A stretch of 64,000 bases of DNA from an uncultured Paludibaculum sp. GTDB taxonomy: Bacteria; Acidobacteriota; Terriglobia; Bryobacterales; Bryobacteraceae. The position numbers and the translations under genes are program-made. The notes under the pieces were generated by a model. That model was not told the DNA's origin, did no database searches, and saw nothing but the letters and a program-made list of their open reading frames with translations. Shown one piece after another: positions 7,675-17,116 of this stretch. Where the stretch lies: positions 2,610,501-2,674,500 of the forward strand of contig NZ_OY762269.1 of NCBI RefSeq assembly GCF_963665245.1. The letters run 5' to 3'. How positions within the stretch are numbered: the first letter of the stretch is position 1; every line of letters begins with the position of its first letter.

Positions 7675-8599
7675 CCAGCGGTAGGTTCGGGCCAACGCAC
7701 AACCCTTGTCTGGGTCGTCGGCCCCTCGGAAGTTGAACCGGACTACTCGGGCATTCGGCAGCCTCTACCCATTCGCCTCATCGCAGTTGCGAAGACAACT
7801 GGCGATGGGGTGAACGGCATCTGCCTCGGGTCGGCAGCCCCCTGCCTGGGACCGAATTCCGATGGAAGGGGCTCCGCGACCGCCGGGGAAGGCCGATCCC
7901 AGCGAAAGAATCGGAGGTGGCGGTCGTCAAGGCCTTGCCTGCCGGTTTGGCACAGCGTGGCGGCACGATGGACATCGGCCCGAGTTGCTGCTTCAGCGGA
8001 AACGCAGGCACTCTCCAAGTGCGGACTCCGGCCAAAACACCGAATCTCGTGTGAGTTCTTATACATACGGAAATCCCCTTGTGCGCCCATGTCATCATCT
8101 TGACCTGGTGGGGGTGCACGCACGCCCGCCTTGGCGCATCGCGCGGCTCCGGCCTCTCGATCCGCCGTGGTTCTTTGACATTTGCATCCTCTATGCTCGG
8201 CTCTCTCCGTCCCTGCGTGTTCTCGCATATTCGGCCAGACGGACTTCGGCCTTCCGGTCGATGCCCGCTCTGGCCAGAATCGGGAAAAGGCGAAATTACC
8301 AAACGAACCGGAATGTCCTTTCCAATCAACAAAAGGGGACACTTCGCCGGAACCCAGCCCGAACCCGGAAGACCCCAATGGGGCGCGACCTTCGCCGAGC
8401 CTTGGCTCTCACGGCCACTTCCAAAATATCCAGGGGTGAGGGATCAAAGCCATTCACAACGGCAAATCCCTCGCCTCCGGTGGATCAAAGCCACCCACAA
8501 CCAACCGGCCCCGGGCATCTGCGGCGAGCGGATCCGCGCCCCAGAGAAAGCTTGGCCATTCAGGTCGGAGTGCTATCCTGAGGGTTGGTACCCGCCCGC
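7675..8599. other. About 925-bp intergenic stretch without a recognisable gene
   Basis: Several overlapping open frames exist on both strands but none has a family signature, a good SD or consistent codon use. Their translations are Arg/Pro/Ser-rich, as expected of non-coding high-GC DNA. The only structure seen is a short imperfect direct repeat, ggatcaaagccattcacaac at 8441-8460 and a copy with two changes at 8482-8501. It may be a decayed gene or insertion remnant. Nothing can be named. Confidence 0.5.
8552..8579 (+). promoter_or_regulatory. Candidate sigma-70-like promoter for queD
   Basis: TTGGCC (8552-8557), a 16-nt spacer and TATCCT (8574-8579) precede the queD ATG by about 20 nt. Both boxes are imperfect, so this is only a candidate. 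Confidence 0.25.
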
Positions 8600-8953
8600 A
8601 TGGAAATCTTCAAGGATTTCACCTTCGAAGCCGCCCACCGTCTGCCCAATCTGCCGCCCGAGCACAAATGCTCGCGGTTGCACGGGCACTCGTTCCATGT
8701 CCGGATTGTCGTCGCTGGCGAACCCGATCCTGTTCTCGGTTGGGTGATGGACTTCTCCGACATCAAGGCCGCCTTCAAGCCCATCCTCCTGCAACTCGAT
8801 CACTACTACCTGAACGACATTCCTGGTCTGGAAAACCCAACCAGTGAGAGAATCTCCATCTGGATTTGGAATCAACTGAAGCCGCTGCTACCCTCGCTCA
8901 GCCGTGTGGAGATCCGTGAGACCTGCACGGCAGGCTGTAGCTACACGGGTTGA
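8600..8953 (+). CDS. queD: 6-carboxy-5,6,7,8-tetrahydropterin synthase (QueD/PTPS family)
   Basis: 117 aa. It converts dihydroneopterin triphosphate to 6-carboxytetrahydropterin in the queuosine/7-deazapurine pathway. The zinc ligands are the His of FEAAHRL and the pair in LHGHSF. The catalytic Cys is in HKCSRLHGH, the Asp/His of the triad in LDHYYLND, and the pterin-anchoring Glu in IRETCTAG. The length is typical of bacterial QueD. An in-frame TTG at 8585 is possible, but the ATG at 8600 gives the normal N-terminus MEIFKDFTFEAAHRL. It is a solitary gene; queC, queE and queF are not in the window. The 100 bp after it are AT-richer and probably carry the promoter of the next gene. Confidence 0.93.
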   Translation: MEIFKDFTFEAAHRLPNLPPEHKCSRLHGHSFHVRIVVAGEPDPVLGWVMDFSDIKAAFKPILLQLDHYYLNDIPGLENPTSERISIWIWNQLKPLLPSLSRVEIRETCTAGCSYTG

Positions 8954-9013
8954 TGGATTCTTCAACAATTCCTCAGAGCTGAGTATTTTCTTTGTAAATG
9001 AGATAATGGGCTC

Positions 9014-9042
9014 TTGAAGTAGCAATTAAGTCTTGCTAGGAT
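9014..9042 (+). promoter_or_regulatory. Weak candidate promoter before the SagB-type gene
   Basis: TTGAAG (9014-9019), a 17-nt spacer and TAGGAT (9037-9042) lie just upstream of the ATG at 9055. The implied 5' leader would be only a few nucleotides. Both boxes match the consensus at 4 of 6 positions. Confidence 0.2.
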
Positions 9043-9054
9043 GAGAAATCTTTC

Positions 9055-9729
9055 ATGAAGCGGCCCACTCTGATCGCAAACGAATTGCCACCTACGCTCG
9101 CGCCTTCCCTTGCCACCAAAGCGCCTGTTCTGGACCGCGTTCACATGCCGATTCGCAAGCCGTTGCGGGACGGACCGTCGCTGGACCACTGCCTACGCCA
9201 CCGGCGCTCGTCCCGTAACTTTCTGCCTGACCCGCTCACTCTCGACGAGACAGGGCAGTTGCTGTGGGCGGCTCTCGGCTGCACCGGTTTGGGCGGCCTG
9301 CGGACGGCTCCGTCTGCCGGCGCCATCTACCCCGTTCGTGCCTATCTCCTCGCGGCCTCCATTCAAGGGCTGGCGCCAGGTTTCTACAGCTACGATGTCG
9401 ATGCCGAGACCTTGCAGTTGCAGCGGAAGGGGGACAAACGGAAGTCCCTGGCTCGCGCCGCCGCCGGACAGTCCTGCGTCGAGGAGTGCGCGTGCGCGCT
9501 GCTGCTGACGGGCTGGTACAAACGGGCGGTCAGGGAGTTCGGTGACGCTGCGCCCCGCCTTGCCGCCATCGAGGCGGGACACATCGGCCAGAACTTCTGT
9601 CTGCAGGCCACGGCCATGGGCCTGGGCGCCATTGGATTGGGCCGCTTGGACACCGAGGCGGTCCGGTTGCTGCTGCGGCTGCCCGACGACGAAGAGCCGC
9701 TGTATCTCCTTCTCGCGGGCCGCATTTAG
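9055..9729 (+). CDS. SagB/ThcOx-family FMN nitroreductase-like oxidoreductase
   Basis: 224 aa. It shows the nitroreductase-fold signatures of the SagB/ThcOx group: an early RRSSRNFLPDPLTL (FMN phosphate-binding Arg cluster), RTAPSAGAIYPV (flavin loop), and EAGHIGQNFCLQATAMGLGA in the C-terminal half. Relatives oxidise azolines to azoles in thiazole/oxazole-modified peptides, but many stand-alone members have no known substrate. No YcaO cyclodehydratase or short precursor peptide is visible nearby, so a RiPP role cannot be claimed. It is convergent with the AAA ATPase, with about 24 nt between the two stops. The start has only a weak AGGA, 10-13 nt upstream. Confidence 0.82.
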   Translation: MKRPTLIANELPPTLAPSLATKAPVLDRVHMPIRKPLRDGPSLDHCLRHRRSSRNFLPDPLTLDETGQLLWAALGCTGLGGLRTAPSAGAIYPVRAYLLAASIQGLAPGFYSYDVDAETLQLQRKGDKRKSLARAAAGQSCVEECACALLLTGWYKRAVREFGDAAPRLAAIEAGHIGQNFCLQATAMGLGAIGLGRLDTEAVRLLLRLPDDEEPLYLLLAGRI

Positions 9730-9753
9730 CGCCTTCCGCTCGGATTCAGCGCC

Positions 9754-11289
9754 TCAGCGTTCGGCGCCCTTCGGCGGCGTTGCCTTGATGGCGCGCTCAA
9801 AGGCCCATGCCCGGATGTGGTTGATCTGTTCGCGCATGGTGCGGGACAGGGGCACCGAGCGAGCCGCGAGCGTGAGCAGGTCCTGCGGATTCACCGACGT
9901 GTCTGCAAGTTTCGCTTTGGTGATGGCGCTGACGACGCACTGCTCCACTTCGGCGCCCGTCCAACCCTTGGTGAACTCCATGAGCTGCGGAATGTTGAGC
10001 GCATCGGGGTCATAGCCACGGCGTGACAGATGAATGCGGAAGATCTCGGTGCGCTCCTCTTCCGTGGGGAGGTCGACGAAGAACACCTCGTCGAAGCGGC
10101 CTTTGCGGATCATCTCGGCGGGCAGCAGGTCGATCCGGTTTGCGGTTGCGGCCACGAACAGGCCGGGCGTCTTTTCCTGCATCCATGTCAGGAAGAAGGC
10201 GAAGATGCGGCCCTGCTCGCCGCTGGATTCGTTGGCGGTGACGGCCATCTCAATTTCGTCGAACCAGAGCACGGCGGGCGCGATGTCCTCCATTTGATGG
10301 CACGCATCGGCGAATGCGGTTTCGGGTTTGCCGTGGCGGCCGGAGAAGACCTCAACCATGTCCATGCGGTACAGGGGCAGTTGGAAATGGGCCGAGATCG
10401 CCTTGACACACAGGCTCTTACCGCAGCCCGGAATGCCCATCATGAGCACGCCTTTGGGCACAATTTCCTTGCTGAGCGAATCGCGCAGATCGAAGAGCTT
10501 TCGGCGTTCGAGCAGCCATTTCTTCATGTTCTCGAGTCCGCCGACCGCCTCCATGTTGGTGGGGGTTGAGACGAACTCGAGCACGCCGCCACGGCTGACG
10601 AGGAGCCGCTTTTCTTCCAGGAGGGCGGGGCGGGATTCTTCGGTGAGCGGCGCTCCGCCTGCTGTCGCCCTGCGTAGGGTGTAGCGGGTCTCTTCGAGCG
10701 TGAGGCCGAGGAGGGCGGGTGCGAGCTGTGCGATCACTTCGTCGGACGGAGGCTGGGCGTGTCCTTTCGTCTCGTCGCGAACGAAGGCGGTGATTTCGGT
10801 GATGTCGGGTGTGCGGAGCTCGACGTAGGCGAGCGAGCGCTCGAGTTCCTCCGGGACGTCGTGGATCGGGGAGGTGATGACGATGAACTTATTGCGGTCG
10901 GCGCAGGTCACGTACAGGTCGCGCAGGTGACGCCGGACCAGCGCCGAATCGCGCATGGCCTCATGGAAATCCTTGAGGTGGTAGAGGCCGGGCTCGGGAG
11001 TGGCGGCGATGAACGCAAGGACGCCGGTTGCGGATTCCGTGCCTGGCTGAGGCGTGGCGTCGCCGGGGCGTCTGAGCCCTTCGGTGAGGCTCCACGCCCA
11101 GACGGGGATGGCGGTGCTGTGGCCTTGCACGGGTAGTGACGGCGAGAGCTCCGCGAGGATTCTGGCGACACGCCCTTCTTCCGTCGTGCGGACGTAGGTT
11201 AGGGGTCGGCCGGAGAGGAAAAGTTCCCGGAGGGTTCGGGCGGCACGGCTTGCCTGAGCCGCGGCCGGGGAGGCTGCTTGAGCGTTCAC
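9754..11289 (-). CDS. Ycf46-like AAA-family ATPase
   Basis: About 511 aa from the GTG at 11289; an in-frame TTG at 11391 would add a 34-residue Arg/Pro-rich leader with no SD. The N-terminal half (about 1-240) is a degenerate, inactive P-loop-like region. The C-terminal half is a canonical AAA module: Walker A GIPGCGKS (about 285-292), Walker B VLWFDEIE, sensor-1 VAATAN and arginine-finger region IRKGRFDE, then a helical lid. This double arrangement is that of chloroplast/cyanobacterial Ycf46 and its bacterial homologues, whose role is unclear; links to carbon use and stress have been proposed. It is divergent from the WbsX-like gene (about 110 nt apart) and probably monocistronic. Confidence 0.85.
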   Translation of the reverse strand: MNAQAASPAAAQASRAARTLRELFLSGRPLTYVRTTEEGRVARILAELSPSLPVQGHSTAIPVWAWSLTEGLRRPGDATPQPGTESATGVLAFIAATPEPGLYHLKDFHEAMRDSALVRRHLRDLYVTCADRNKFIVITSPIHDVPEELERSLAYVELRTPDITEITAFVRDETKGHAQPPSDEVIAQLAPALLGLTLEETRYTLRRATAGGAPLTEESRPALLEEKRLLVSRGGVLEFVSTPTNMEAVGGLENMKKWLLERRKLFDLRDSLSKEIVPKGVLMMGIPGCGKSLCVKAISAHFQLPLYRMDMVEVFSGRHGKPETAFADACHQMEDIAPAVLWFDEIEMAVTANESSGEQGRIFAFFLTWMQEKTPGLFVAATANRIDLLPAEMIRKGRFDEVFFVDLPTEEERTEIFRIHLSRRGYDPDALNIPQLMEFTKGWTGAEVEQCVVSAITKAKLADTSVNPQDLLTLAARSVPLSRTMREQINHIRAWAFERAIKATPPKGAER

Positions 11290-11401
11290 TTCAATAAGAC
11301 GCGTGGGACGGCGAAAAGGACGGGTGCGTGGTGCGAGAATGGTGGTTCCGGACAGGGTTGGTCGCCGTGCCCTCGTCCGGTTATGATCCAATACAAACGA
11401 G

Positions 11402-12574
11402 ATGACTCGACGCGAGCTGCTGGCTACGCCCGCCCTGATGGTTCAGAATCCGCCTCCGCCCCCGCGTGAGTACCAGATCGGCGCCTACTACTTTCCCAAC
11501 TATCACGTCGATCCTCGCAACGAGCGCGCCCACGGCCGCGGCTGGACCGAATGGGAACTCGTCAAACGCGCCTTGCCCCGCTTTGAGGGCCATCGCCAGC
11601 CGCGTAAGCCGCTTTGGGGTTACGAGGACGAATCGAACCCGCGCGTCTTCGAGAGGAAGATCGATGTGGCCGCGCAGCACGGCCTGAATCACTTCATCTT
11701 CGACTACTACTGGTACAACGACGGGCCCTACCTGAACCGCTGCCTCGATCGCGGCTACCTCGGCGCCGGCAACAATCACAAGGTCAAGTTCGCCCTCATG
11801 TGGGCCAATCACGACTGGCTGGACATCCATCCCGCGCGCGCCGGCATCCGTGCTCCGCTACTCTATCCCGGAGCCCTCACCCGCGACGCCTGGGATTGGA
11901 TGACCGACAACATCGTCACCCGCTACTTCGCCCATCCATGCTACTGGCGGCCCGGTGGACTGCCCTATTTCTCCATCTACGAGCTCTACAAGTTCGTCGA
12001 CTCCATGGGCGGTACCGAGGAGGCAGCCGCGGCGCTGCAGCAACTGCGCAACAAGGCCGGGCGCATCCACATCAACGCCGTGGTCTGGGGTGTCAAGCTG
12101 CTGCCCAGCGAGACCACGATCACCAATCCCAATCAGATGCTGCGGAAGCTCGGTATCGACAGCGTCACCAGCTACGTTTGGATTCATCACTTCCCGCTCA
12201 CCACATTCCCCAGCGAGCCCTACGAGCGCGCCGCGCAGTTCATGTACGGCTACTGGCGCAAGGCTGCCGGGGACTTCGACGTCCCCTACCATCCCAATGT
12301 CACCATGGGCTGGGACGCCTCGCCCCGCACCTGCCAGTCCGATACGTTCGAGGATCGTGGCTACCCGTTCATGCCCATGTTGAGCGGCAACACCCCGCAG
12401 GCCTTCCGCCGCGCCCTGGAGGAGTGCAAACGGTTTCTCGACAGCCAGCGCAACGGCCTCAAGATCTTCAACATCAACGCCTGGAACGAGTGGACCGAGG
12501 GCAGCTACCTGGAGCCCGATACCGAGAACGGCCTCGGCTACCTGGAAGCGATCCGCGACACGTTTTCGAGTTGA
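11402..12574 (+). CDS. WbsX/GH99-like domain protein
   Basis: 390 aa. Motifs YQIGAYYFPNYHVDP, GWTEWELVKRA, FDYYWYNDGPYLN, MWANHDW and the C-terminal NAWNEWTEGSYLEPD are the hallmarks of WbsX-type proteins. These have a (beta/alpha)8 barrel related to glycoside hydrolase family 99 and are often found with polysaccharide loci. Conserved Trp, Glu and Asp residues of the barrel are present, so glycan processing is likely, but the bond acted on is unknown. The N-terminus MTRRELLATPALM hints at a truncated or atypical export signal. Its 3' end overlaps the convergent RND gene by 37 bp. Confidence 0.85.
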   Translation: MTRRELLATPALMVQNPPPPPREYQIGAYYFPNYHVDPRNERAHGRGWTEWELVKRALPRFEGHRQPRKPLWGYEDESNPRVFERKIDVAAQHGLNHFIFDYYWYNDGPYLNRCLDRGYLGAGNNHKVKFALMWANHDWLDIHPARAGIRAPLLYPGALTRDAWDWMTDNIVTRYFAHPCYWRPGGLPYFSIYELYKFVDSMGGTEEAAAALQQLRNKAGRIHINAVVWGVKLLPSETTITNPNQMLRKLGIDSVTSYVWIHHFPLTTFPSEPYERAAQFMYGYWRKAAGDFDVPYHPNVTMGWDASPRTCQSDTFEDRGYPFMPMLSGNTPQAFRRALEECKRFLDSQRNGLKIFNINAWNEWTEGSYLEPDTENGLGYLEAIRDTFSS

Positions 12575-15500
12575 AGCGGAGTCTCAGGTCGCAGCCAGCG
12601 CTGGAACCGCTCCATGTAGAGGTAGATCACTGGGGTGATATAGAGCGTGAGGAACTGCGACACAATCAAGCCGCCCACCACGGCCAGACCCAGCGGTTGC
12701 CGCGCATCGGCGCCTTCCCCATACTTCAGGGCGATGGGCAGCGTACCGAACAGGGCGGCCACGGTCGTCATCATGATGGGCCGGAAGCGCAGCTTGCAGC
12801 CCTCGTAGATGGCATCCGGCGCCGACTTACCTTCGACGCGCTGCGCCTCCAATGCGAAGTCGATCATCATGATGGCGTTCTTCTTCACGACGCCAAAGAG
12901 CATGATCAGCCCGACGAAAGCGTACAGGTCCAGTTCCTTGTGGAACAGGCGGAGCGTGACCAGGGCGCCAAAAACCGCTGATGGCAGGCCCGAGAGAATC
13001 GTGATGGGGTGAATGAAGCTCTCGTAGAGAATGCCCAGCACGATGTAGATCACCAGGATGGCAACGATCAGTAGTACGGAGAGGCCCTGGAACGACTCCT
13101 GGAACTCCTTCACCGTCCCCTGGAAGTTCACGCCGATGGTCGCGGGCATGCGTAGTTCACGCACAGCCGTCATCACGTCGTTGGCCGCATCGCCCAGCGC
13201 ATAGCCGGGCCGCAGATTGAAGGCCACGGTCACCGCCGGCAGTTGGCCGAAGTGATTCACGCTCAGCGGCCCCACGGTCCGGTGCCGGGTAACCAGCGAG
13301 TCCAGCGGAACCAGCTTGCTTTGGGACGAGCGGACGTACAGCTTCTCCAGCGATTCCGGGTTCCTCTGGAAGCTCTGGTCGACTTCGAGAATCACCGAAT
13401 ACTCGTTCGACGGCGTATAGATGGTCGACACCTGCCGGTTGCCGTACGCGCTGTAGAGCGCGTCCTGAATCTGTTGTGGCGTCACGCCCATCGATACAGC
13501 GCGGTCGCGGTCGATGTTCACCATCACCTGCGGGCTGCTGATCTGCAGGTCCGTATTCACGTCCACGAAGCCGGGCAGCGTGCGCATCTTCGCCATCAGC
13601 GGCTCCACCCAGGTGTACATCTCCTTGAGATTCGAGCTCTGCAAGGTCATCTGATACGCGCTGGTGGAAAACTGCCCGCTCACGGTAATGGGCGGCGGGT
13701 TTTGGAGGAACGTCATGATGCCGGGCACCTGTGCCAGCTTGGGCCGCAGCGTGTCCATCACTTCGTCGACGCTCCGGTCCCGCTCGTCGCGCGGCTTCAT
13801 ACGCACGAAGACGAAGCCCTGGTTGCCGGGCATGGCCACGGCGATGGCGCCTTCCACGGCCGGGTCCTGCTGGATGATGCCGGCAATAGCCTGCTGATGG
13901 GCGGCCATCGATTCATACGAGATATCCTGGCCGGCCCGTGTCACGCCGAACATGAAACCGCTGTCCTGGCTGGGGATGAAGCCGGTTGGCATGGACATGA
14001 ACATGTAGACCGTGCCGCCCAGCAGGACAAACGACAGCACGATGGTGACGAACTGATGCCGCAGCACGGCGCGCAGCGTGACGTCATAGGCGCCTGCCAG
14101 CCCGTCGAAGCCCTTCTCCAGCACCATGTACACGCGTCCGTGTTTGGCCCCGTGATCGAAGCGTAGAAAGCGGCTGCCCAGCATCGGGGTAAAGCTCAGA
14201 GAGACGAAGCCCGAGATGAGGATGGCCACCGCGATCGTCACCGCGAACTCGTGCAGCAGCCGGCCGACAATGCCGCCCATGAAGAGCACTGGGATGAACA
14301 CCGCCACCAGCGAGATGGTCATCGACACGATGGTAAACCCAATCTCTCGCGAGGCAAGCAGCGCCGCCTCCATTCGTGGATGGCCCATCTCCATGTACCG
14401 CACGATGTTCTCGAGCATGACGATGGCATCGTCGACGACAAAGCCCACTGAGAGGGTCAACGCCATCAGCGAGAGGTTGTTGAGGCTATAGCCCAACAGG
14501 TACATCACGGCGAACGTTCCGACAATCGACAGCGGCACCGCCACGCCGGGAATCATCGTGGCCGATAGATTTCTCAGAAACAGCGAGATCACCAGGATCA
14601 CCAGGCAGACGGTGAGCACCAGCGTGAACTCCACGTCGTGAATGGAACCTCGAATCGATTGCGACGCGTCAAAGGCGATCTGCAACTCCACCGAGGCCGG
14701 CAACTCCCGCCGGAACTGCGGCAGCAGGGCCAGGATATTGTCCACCACCTCGACCGTGTTCGTGCCGGGCTGCCGTTGGATCGCCAAAGTCAGTCCGCGC
14801 TTGCCTTTGAACCACGCGGCCGCCTTGTCGTTTTCCACCGTGTCGAGCACATTGCCGAGCTCTTCCAGCCGCACAGGCATCCCGTTGCGCCAGGCCACCA
14901 CCAACGGCCGGAACTGGTCGGCGTCGGTCAACTGCCCGTTGGACTGCAGCGTGAACGCCTGCCTTGAGCCGTAGAGCTTGCCTGTCGGCAGGTTCACATT
15001 GTTCTTCTGAATCGCGCTGGCCACCTCGTCGATGCCGATGCCGCGCGAGGCCAGTGAATCCGGATTCACCTGCACGCGCACAGCGTACTTCTGCGACCCA
15101 TACACGGTGACGCGCGAGACGCCGCTGGCCATCGAGATGCGCTGGGCCAGCATCGTCTCGGCATACTCATCCACGGTGTAGAGCGGCAGCGTGTCGGAAG
15201 TCAGCGACAGGAACAGAACGGGCTGCTCGGCGGGATTCACCTTCTGGTAGGAGGGCGGTCGCGGCATATTCGCCGGCAGTTGTCCGCCTGCCTTGGCGAT
15301 AGCCGACTGGATGTCCTGCGCGGCGGAATCGATGTCGCGCTTGAGCTCGAACTGCACTGTGATGGAAGTCGAGCCCTGACTGTTCTGCGAGTTCATCGAC
15401 TTCACACCGGCGATCGTCGAAAACTCGCGTTCCAGAGGGGTTGCCACCGACGAAGCCATCGTCTCCGGATCGGCTCCAGGTAGGGCGGCCTGCACCTGAA

Positions 15501-15633
15501 TCGTCGGATAATCCACGCTGGGCAGCGCCGCCACCGGCAGAGCGCGGAAGCCCACCACGCCAAACAGAATGATGGCGAAGGTGACCAGCGCGGTCATGAC
15601 GGGCCGCTCGATGAAGATCTTCGATACGTGCAT
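12538..15633 (-). CDS. RND multidrug efflux inner-membrane transporter (HAE1/MdtB-MdtC type)
   Basis: 1031 aa, the standard length of HAE1 RND pumps. It begins with the first TM helix (FIERPVMTALVTFAIILFGVVGF) and the conserved ALPVAALPSVDYPTI. It contains the proton-relay Asp pair in GFVVDDAIVMLENI (TM4), two large periplasmic porter loops, and a second TM block near the C-terminus with FGVVKKNAIMMIDFA. It uses the proton gradient to expel drugs through a tripartite complex. Sequence features such as NLSLMALTLSVGFVVDD point to the MdtB/MdtC/MuxB subgroup, although only one pump subunit is present. The ATG lies 2 nt after the stop of the adaptor gene, so the two are co-translated. No TolC-like outer-membrane gene is adjacent. 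Confidence 0.95.
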   Translation of the reverse strand: MHVSKIFIERPVMTALVTFAIILFGVVGFRALPVAALPSVDYPTIQVQAALPGADPETMASSVATPLEREFSTIAGVKSMNSQNSQGSTSITVQFELKRDIDSAAQDIQSAIAKAGGQLPANMPRPPSYQKVNPAEQPVLFLSLTSDTLPLYTVDEYAETMLAQRISMASGVSRVTVYGSQKYAVRVQVNPDSLASRGIGIDEVASAIQKNNVNLPTGKLYGSRQAFTLQSNGQLTDADQFRPLVVAWRNGMPVRLEELGNVLDTVENDKAAAWFKGKRGLTLAIQRQPGTNTVEVVDNILALLPQFRRELPASVELQIAFDASQSIRGSIHDVEFTLVLTVCLVILVISLFLRNLSATMIPGVAVPLSIVGTFAVMYLLGYSLNNLSLMALTLSVGFVVDDAIVMLENIVRYMEMGHPRMEAALLASREIGFTIVSMTISLVAVFIPVLFMGGIVGRLLHEFAVTIAVAILISGFVSLSFTPMLGSRFLRFDHGAKHGRVYMVLEKGFDGLAGAYDVTLRAVLRHQFVTIVLSFVLLGGTVYMFMSMPTGFIPSQDSGFMFGVTRAGQDISYESMAAHQQAIAGIIQQDPAVEGAIAVAMPGNQGFVFVRMKPRDERDRSVDEVMDTLRPKLAQVPGIMTFLQNPPPITVSGQFSTSAYQMTLQSSNLKEMYTWVEPLMAKMRTLPGFVDVNTDLQISSPQVMVNIDRDRAVSMGVTPQQIQDALYSAYGNRQVSTIYTPSNEYSVILEVDQSFQRNPESLEKLYVRSSQSKLVPLDSLVTRHRTVGPLSVNHFGQLPAVTVAFNLRPGYALGDAANDVMTAVRELRMPATIGVNFQGTVKEFQESFQGLSVLLIVAILVIYIVLGILYESFIHPITILSGLPSAVFGALVTLRLFHKELDLYAFVGLIMLFGVVKKNAIMMIDFALEAQRVEGKSAPDAIYEGCKLRFRPIMMTTVAALFGTLPIALKYGEGADARQPLGLAVVGGLIVSQFLTLYITPVIYLYMERFQRWLRPETPLQLENVSRIASR

Positions 15634-15635
15634 CG

Positions 15636-16922
15636 CTACGATCCCTGTTCGCCGGTCTTCACGCCGCTCACGGCCTTTACGGCCGCACCGGGTCTCAACA
15701 GCAGTTGACCGTCCGTCACCACGGTTTCCCCGTTGGCAATGCCACTCTCAATCACGAGCTTGCCATTCACGGCAGGGCCTGTCTTCACCATGCGCAGGTC
15801 TACGGTCTGATCCGGCTTCACCACGTAGATGAACAGACCTTTCTGGCCCGATTGCACCGCCTCGGACGGCACGACAACGGCGTTCTCAATCGTGCCCAGC
15901 GTCATCGAGACATCTACAAATCGCCCCGGCCACAGCAGCCGGTCGGCGTTCTCGAATACGGCCTTCAACCGGATGGTGCCTGTCGTTGCGTCAATCGTGT
16001 TGTCGATGACAGACAGCCTGCCCTGCGCGGACTTGCGATCGCCATCCTGCAGCTTCGCCATTACCGGCAACCGCCGGCCCTGGCTGCTGCGCCGGACGGC
16101 GTCGAATTGCTGCTGTGGTACGCCGAACGACACAAAGATCGGCGAAATCTGATTGATCACCACCAGAGCGGTGTCGCCATTGGCCTTCACCAGATTGCCC
16201 ACGTTCACCAGCAGGTTGCCGGTGCGCCCCGACAGCGGCGAACGGATCTCGCAGTAGCTCAGGTCGAGCTTGGCCCGCTCGACGGCCGCCCTGTCCGTCT
16301 CCAGTGTGGCCCGAGCTGTCTCGATCGCCGCCTGATCGGCGCGTACAGACTCGCGTAGCGCGTCGGCGTTTGTCTTGTACTGGTCGTATTGAGAACGGGA
16401 GACAATCTTCTCGTTCACCAGTTCCGCATAGCGGGCCGCGTCCGCGTCGGCATTTTTGAGCTGAGCCTGATCGCGTCCCAGGTTCGCCTCAGCCTGCCGC
16501 AGTTGTGCTTCGTCCCTCTTGACGGCTCCCTGCGCCTGCCGCAGGGCCTCGCGATACTGCCTTGGATCGATCTCGAAGAGCAGGTCGCCTGCCTTTACGT
16601 CACTGCCTTCGGCGAAGAGAACTTTCATCAGCGGGCCGGCGACCAGCGACTTCACCTGCACGGTGGAATAGGGTTCGACCGAACCCACGGCGCGGATATC
16701 AGTGGGCACGGCCTGCAACTCCGACTTTGCGACGGTCACTGGTACGGCCGGAGGCGGACCACCCGCGCGGACTTGCTCTTTCTTGCAGGCGGCGGTCGTC
16801 ACCGCGAAAATCACGATGGCGGCTATCGTTAAGATGCCACTGGGGTTCTTGTCGTCAGCGGAACGGGGCGGCTGCGAATGGGATTGGAAAGGACGGAATA
16901 CTGGTGATTTTGGAAGTTGCAT
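15636..16922 (-). CDS. RND periplasmic adaptor (membrane fusion lipoprotein, MdtA/AcrA type)
   Basis: 428 aa. A hydrophobic segment (about 30-44) ends in TTAACKKEQ, a lipobox with Cys46, so the mature protein should be a lipoprotein. The N-terminus before it is unusually long (about 29 residues), and a better start inside is not visible. It has a barrel-sandwich/lipoyl half-motif (VQVKSLVAGPLMKVLF...GDLLFEIDP), a long alpha-hairpin (about 120-215), and the second lipoyl half SYCEIRSPLSGRTG. The beta-barrel and membrane-proximal domains follow (GRFVDVSMTLG, AVVVPSEAVQSG). It links the RND pump to an outer-membrane channel. First gene of the two-gene operon. Confidence 0.93.
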   Translation of the reverse strand: MQLPKSPVFRPFQSHSQPPRSADDKNPSGILTIAAIVIFAVTTAACKKEQVRAGGPPPAVPVTVAKSELQAVPTDIRAVGSVEPYSTVQVKSLVAGPLMKVLFAEGSDVKAGDLLFEIDPRQYREALRQAQGAVKRDEAQLRQAEANLGRDQAQLKNADADAARYAELVNEKIVSRSQYDQYKTNADALRESVRADQAAIETARATLETDRAAVERAKLDLSYCEIRSPLSGRTGNLLVNVGNLVKANGDTALVVINQISPIFVSFGVPQQQFDAVRRSSQGRRLPVMAKLQDGDRKSAQGRLSVIDNTIDATTGTIRLKAVFENADRLLWPGRFVDVSMTLGTIENAVVVPSEAVQSGQKGLFIYVVKPDQTVDLRMVKTGPAVNGKLVIESGIANGETVVTDGQLLLRPGAAVKAVSGVKTGEQGS

Positions 16923-17073
16923 GCGCGGCCACCGGCGGCTCTCAAAAGACGGAATGGTGCCACCAGCTTAACACCGCGCGCGCGAGGTGATGGCGAGATT
17001 AGGACTTCCGGCACCGGAATGGCTGTAAACTTAGCGGGTTGGGCGCGCGGGCAGGCGGTTGGCCGTGGGACTG

Positions 17074-17098
17074 GGAGACGGGTTGGGTGCCCGTCTCC
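17074..17098 (-). terminator. Stem-loop downstream of the PEP-CTERM gene
   Basis: GGAGACGGG and CCCGTCTCC form a perfect 9-bp stem with a 7-nt loop, starting about 20 nt after the PEP-CTERM stop. There is no T-run on either strand, so intrinsic termination is doubtful. It may only protect the mRNA end. Confidence 0.35.
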
Positions 17099-17116
17099 GC
17101 TTGGACTGGTCAGAGG

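Noticed and set aside
7743..8378. Minus-strand open frame of 211 codons in the 7.7-8.6 kb gap
   Set aside because: It has no start signal and no recognisable motif, and competing frames of equal length exist on the other strand; kept only as part of an unexplained gap.
12538..12574. 37-bp overlap of the convergent WbsX-like and RND genes as a sign of mis-annotation
   Set aside because: Both C-termini carry expected family sequence (NEWTEGSYLEPD and the post-TM12 tail), so the tail-to-tail overlap seems real.
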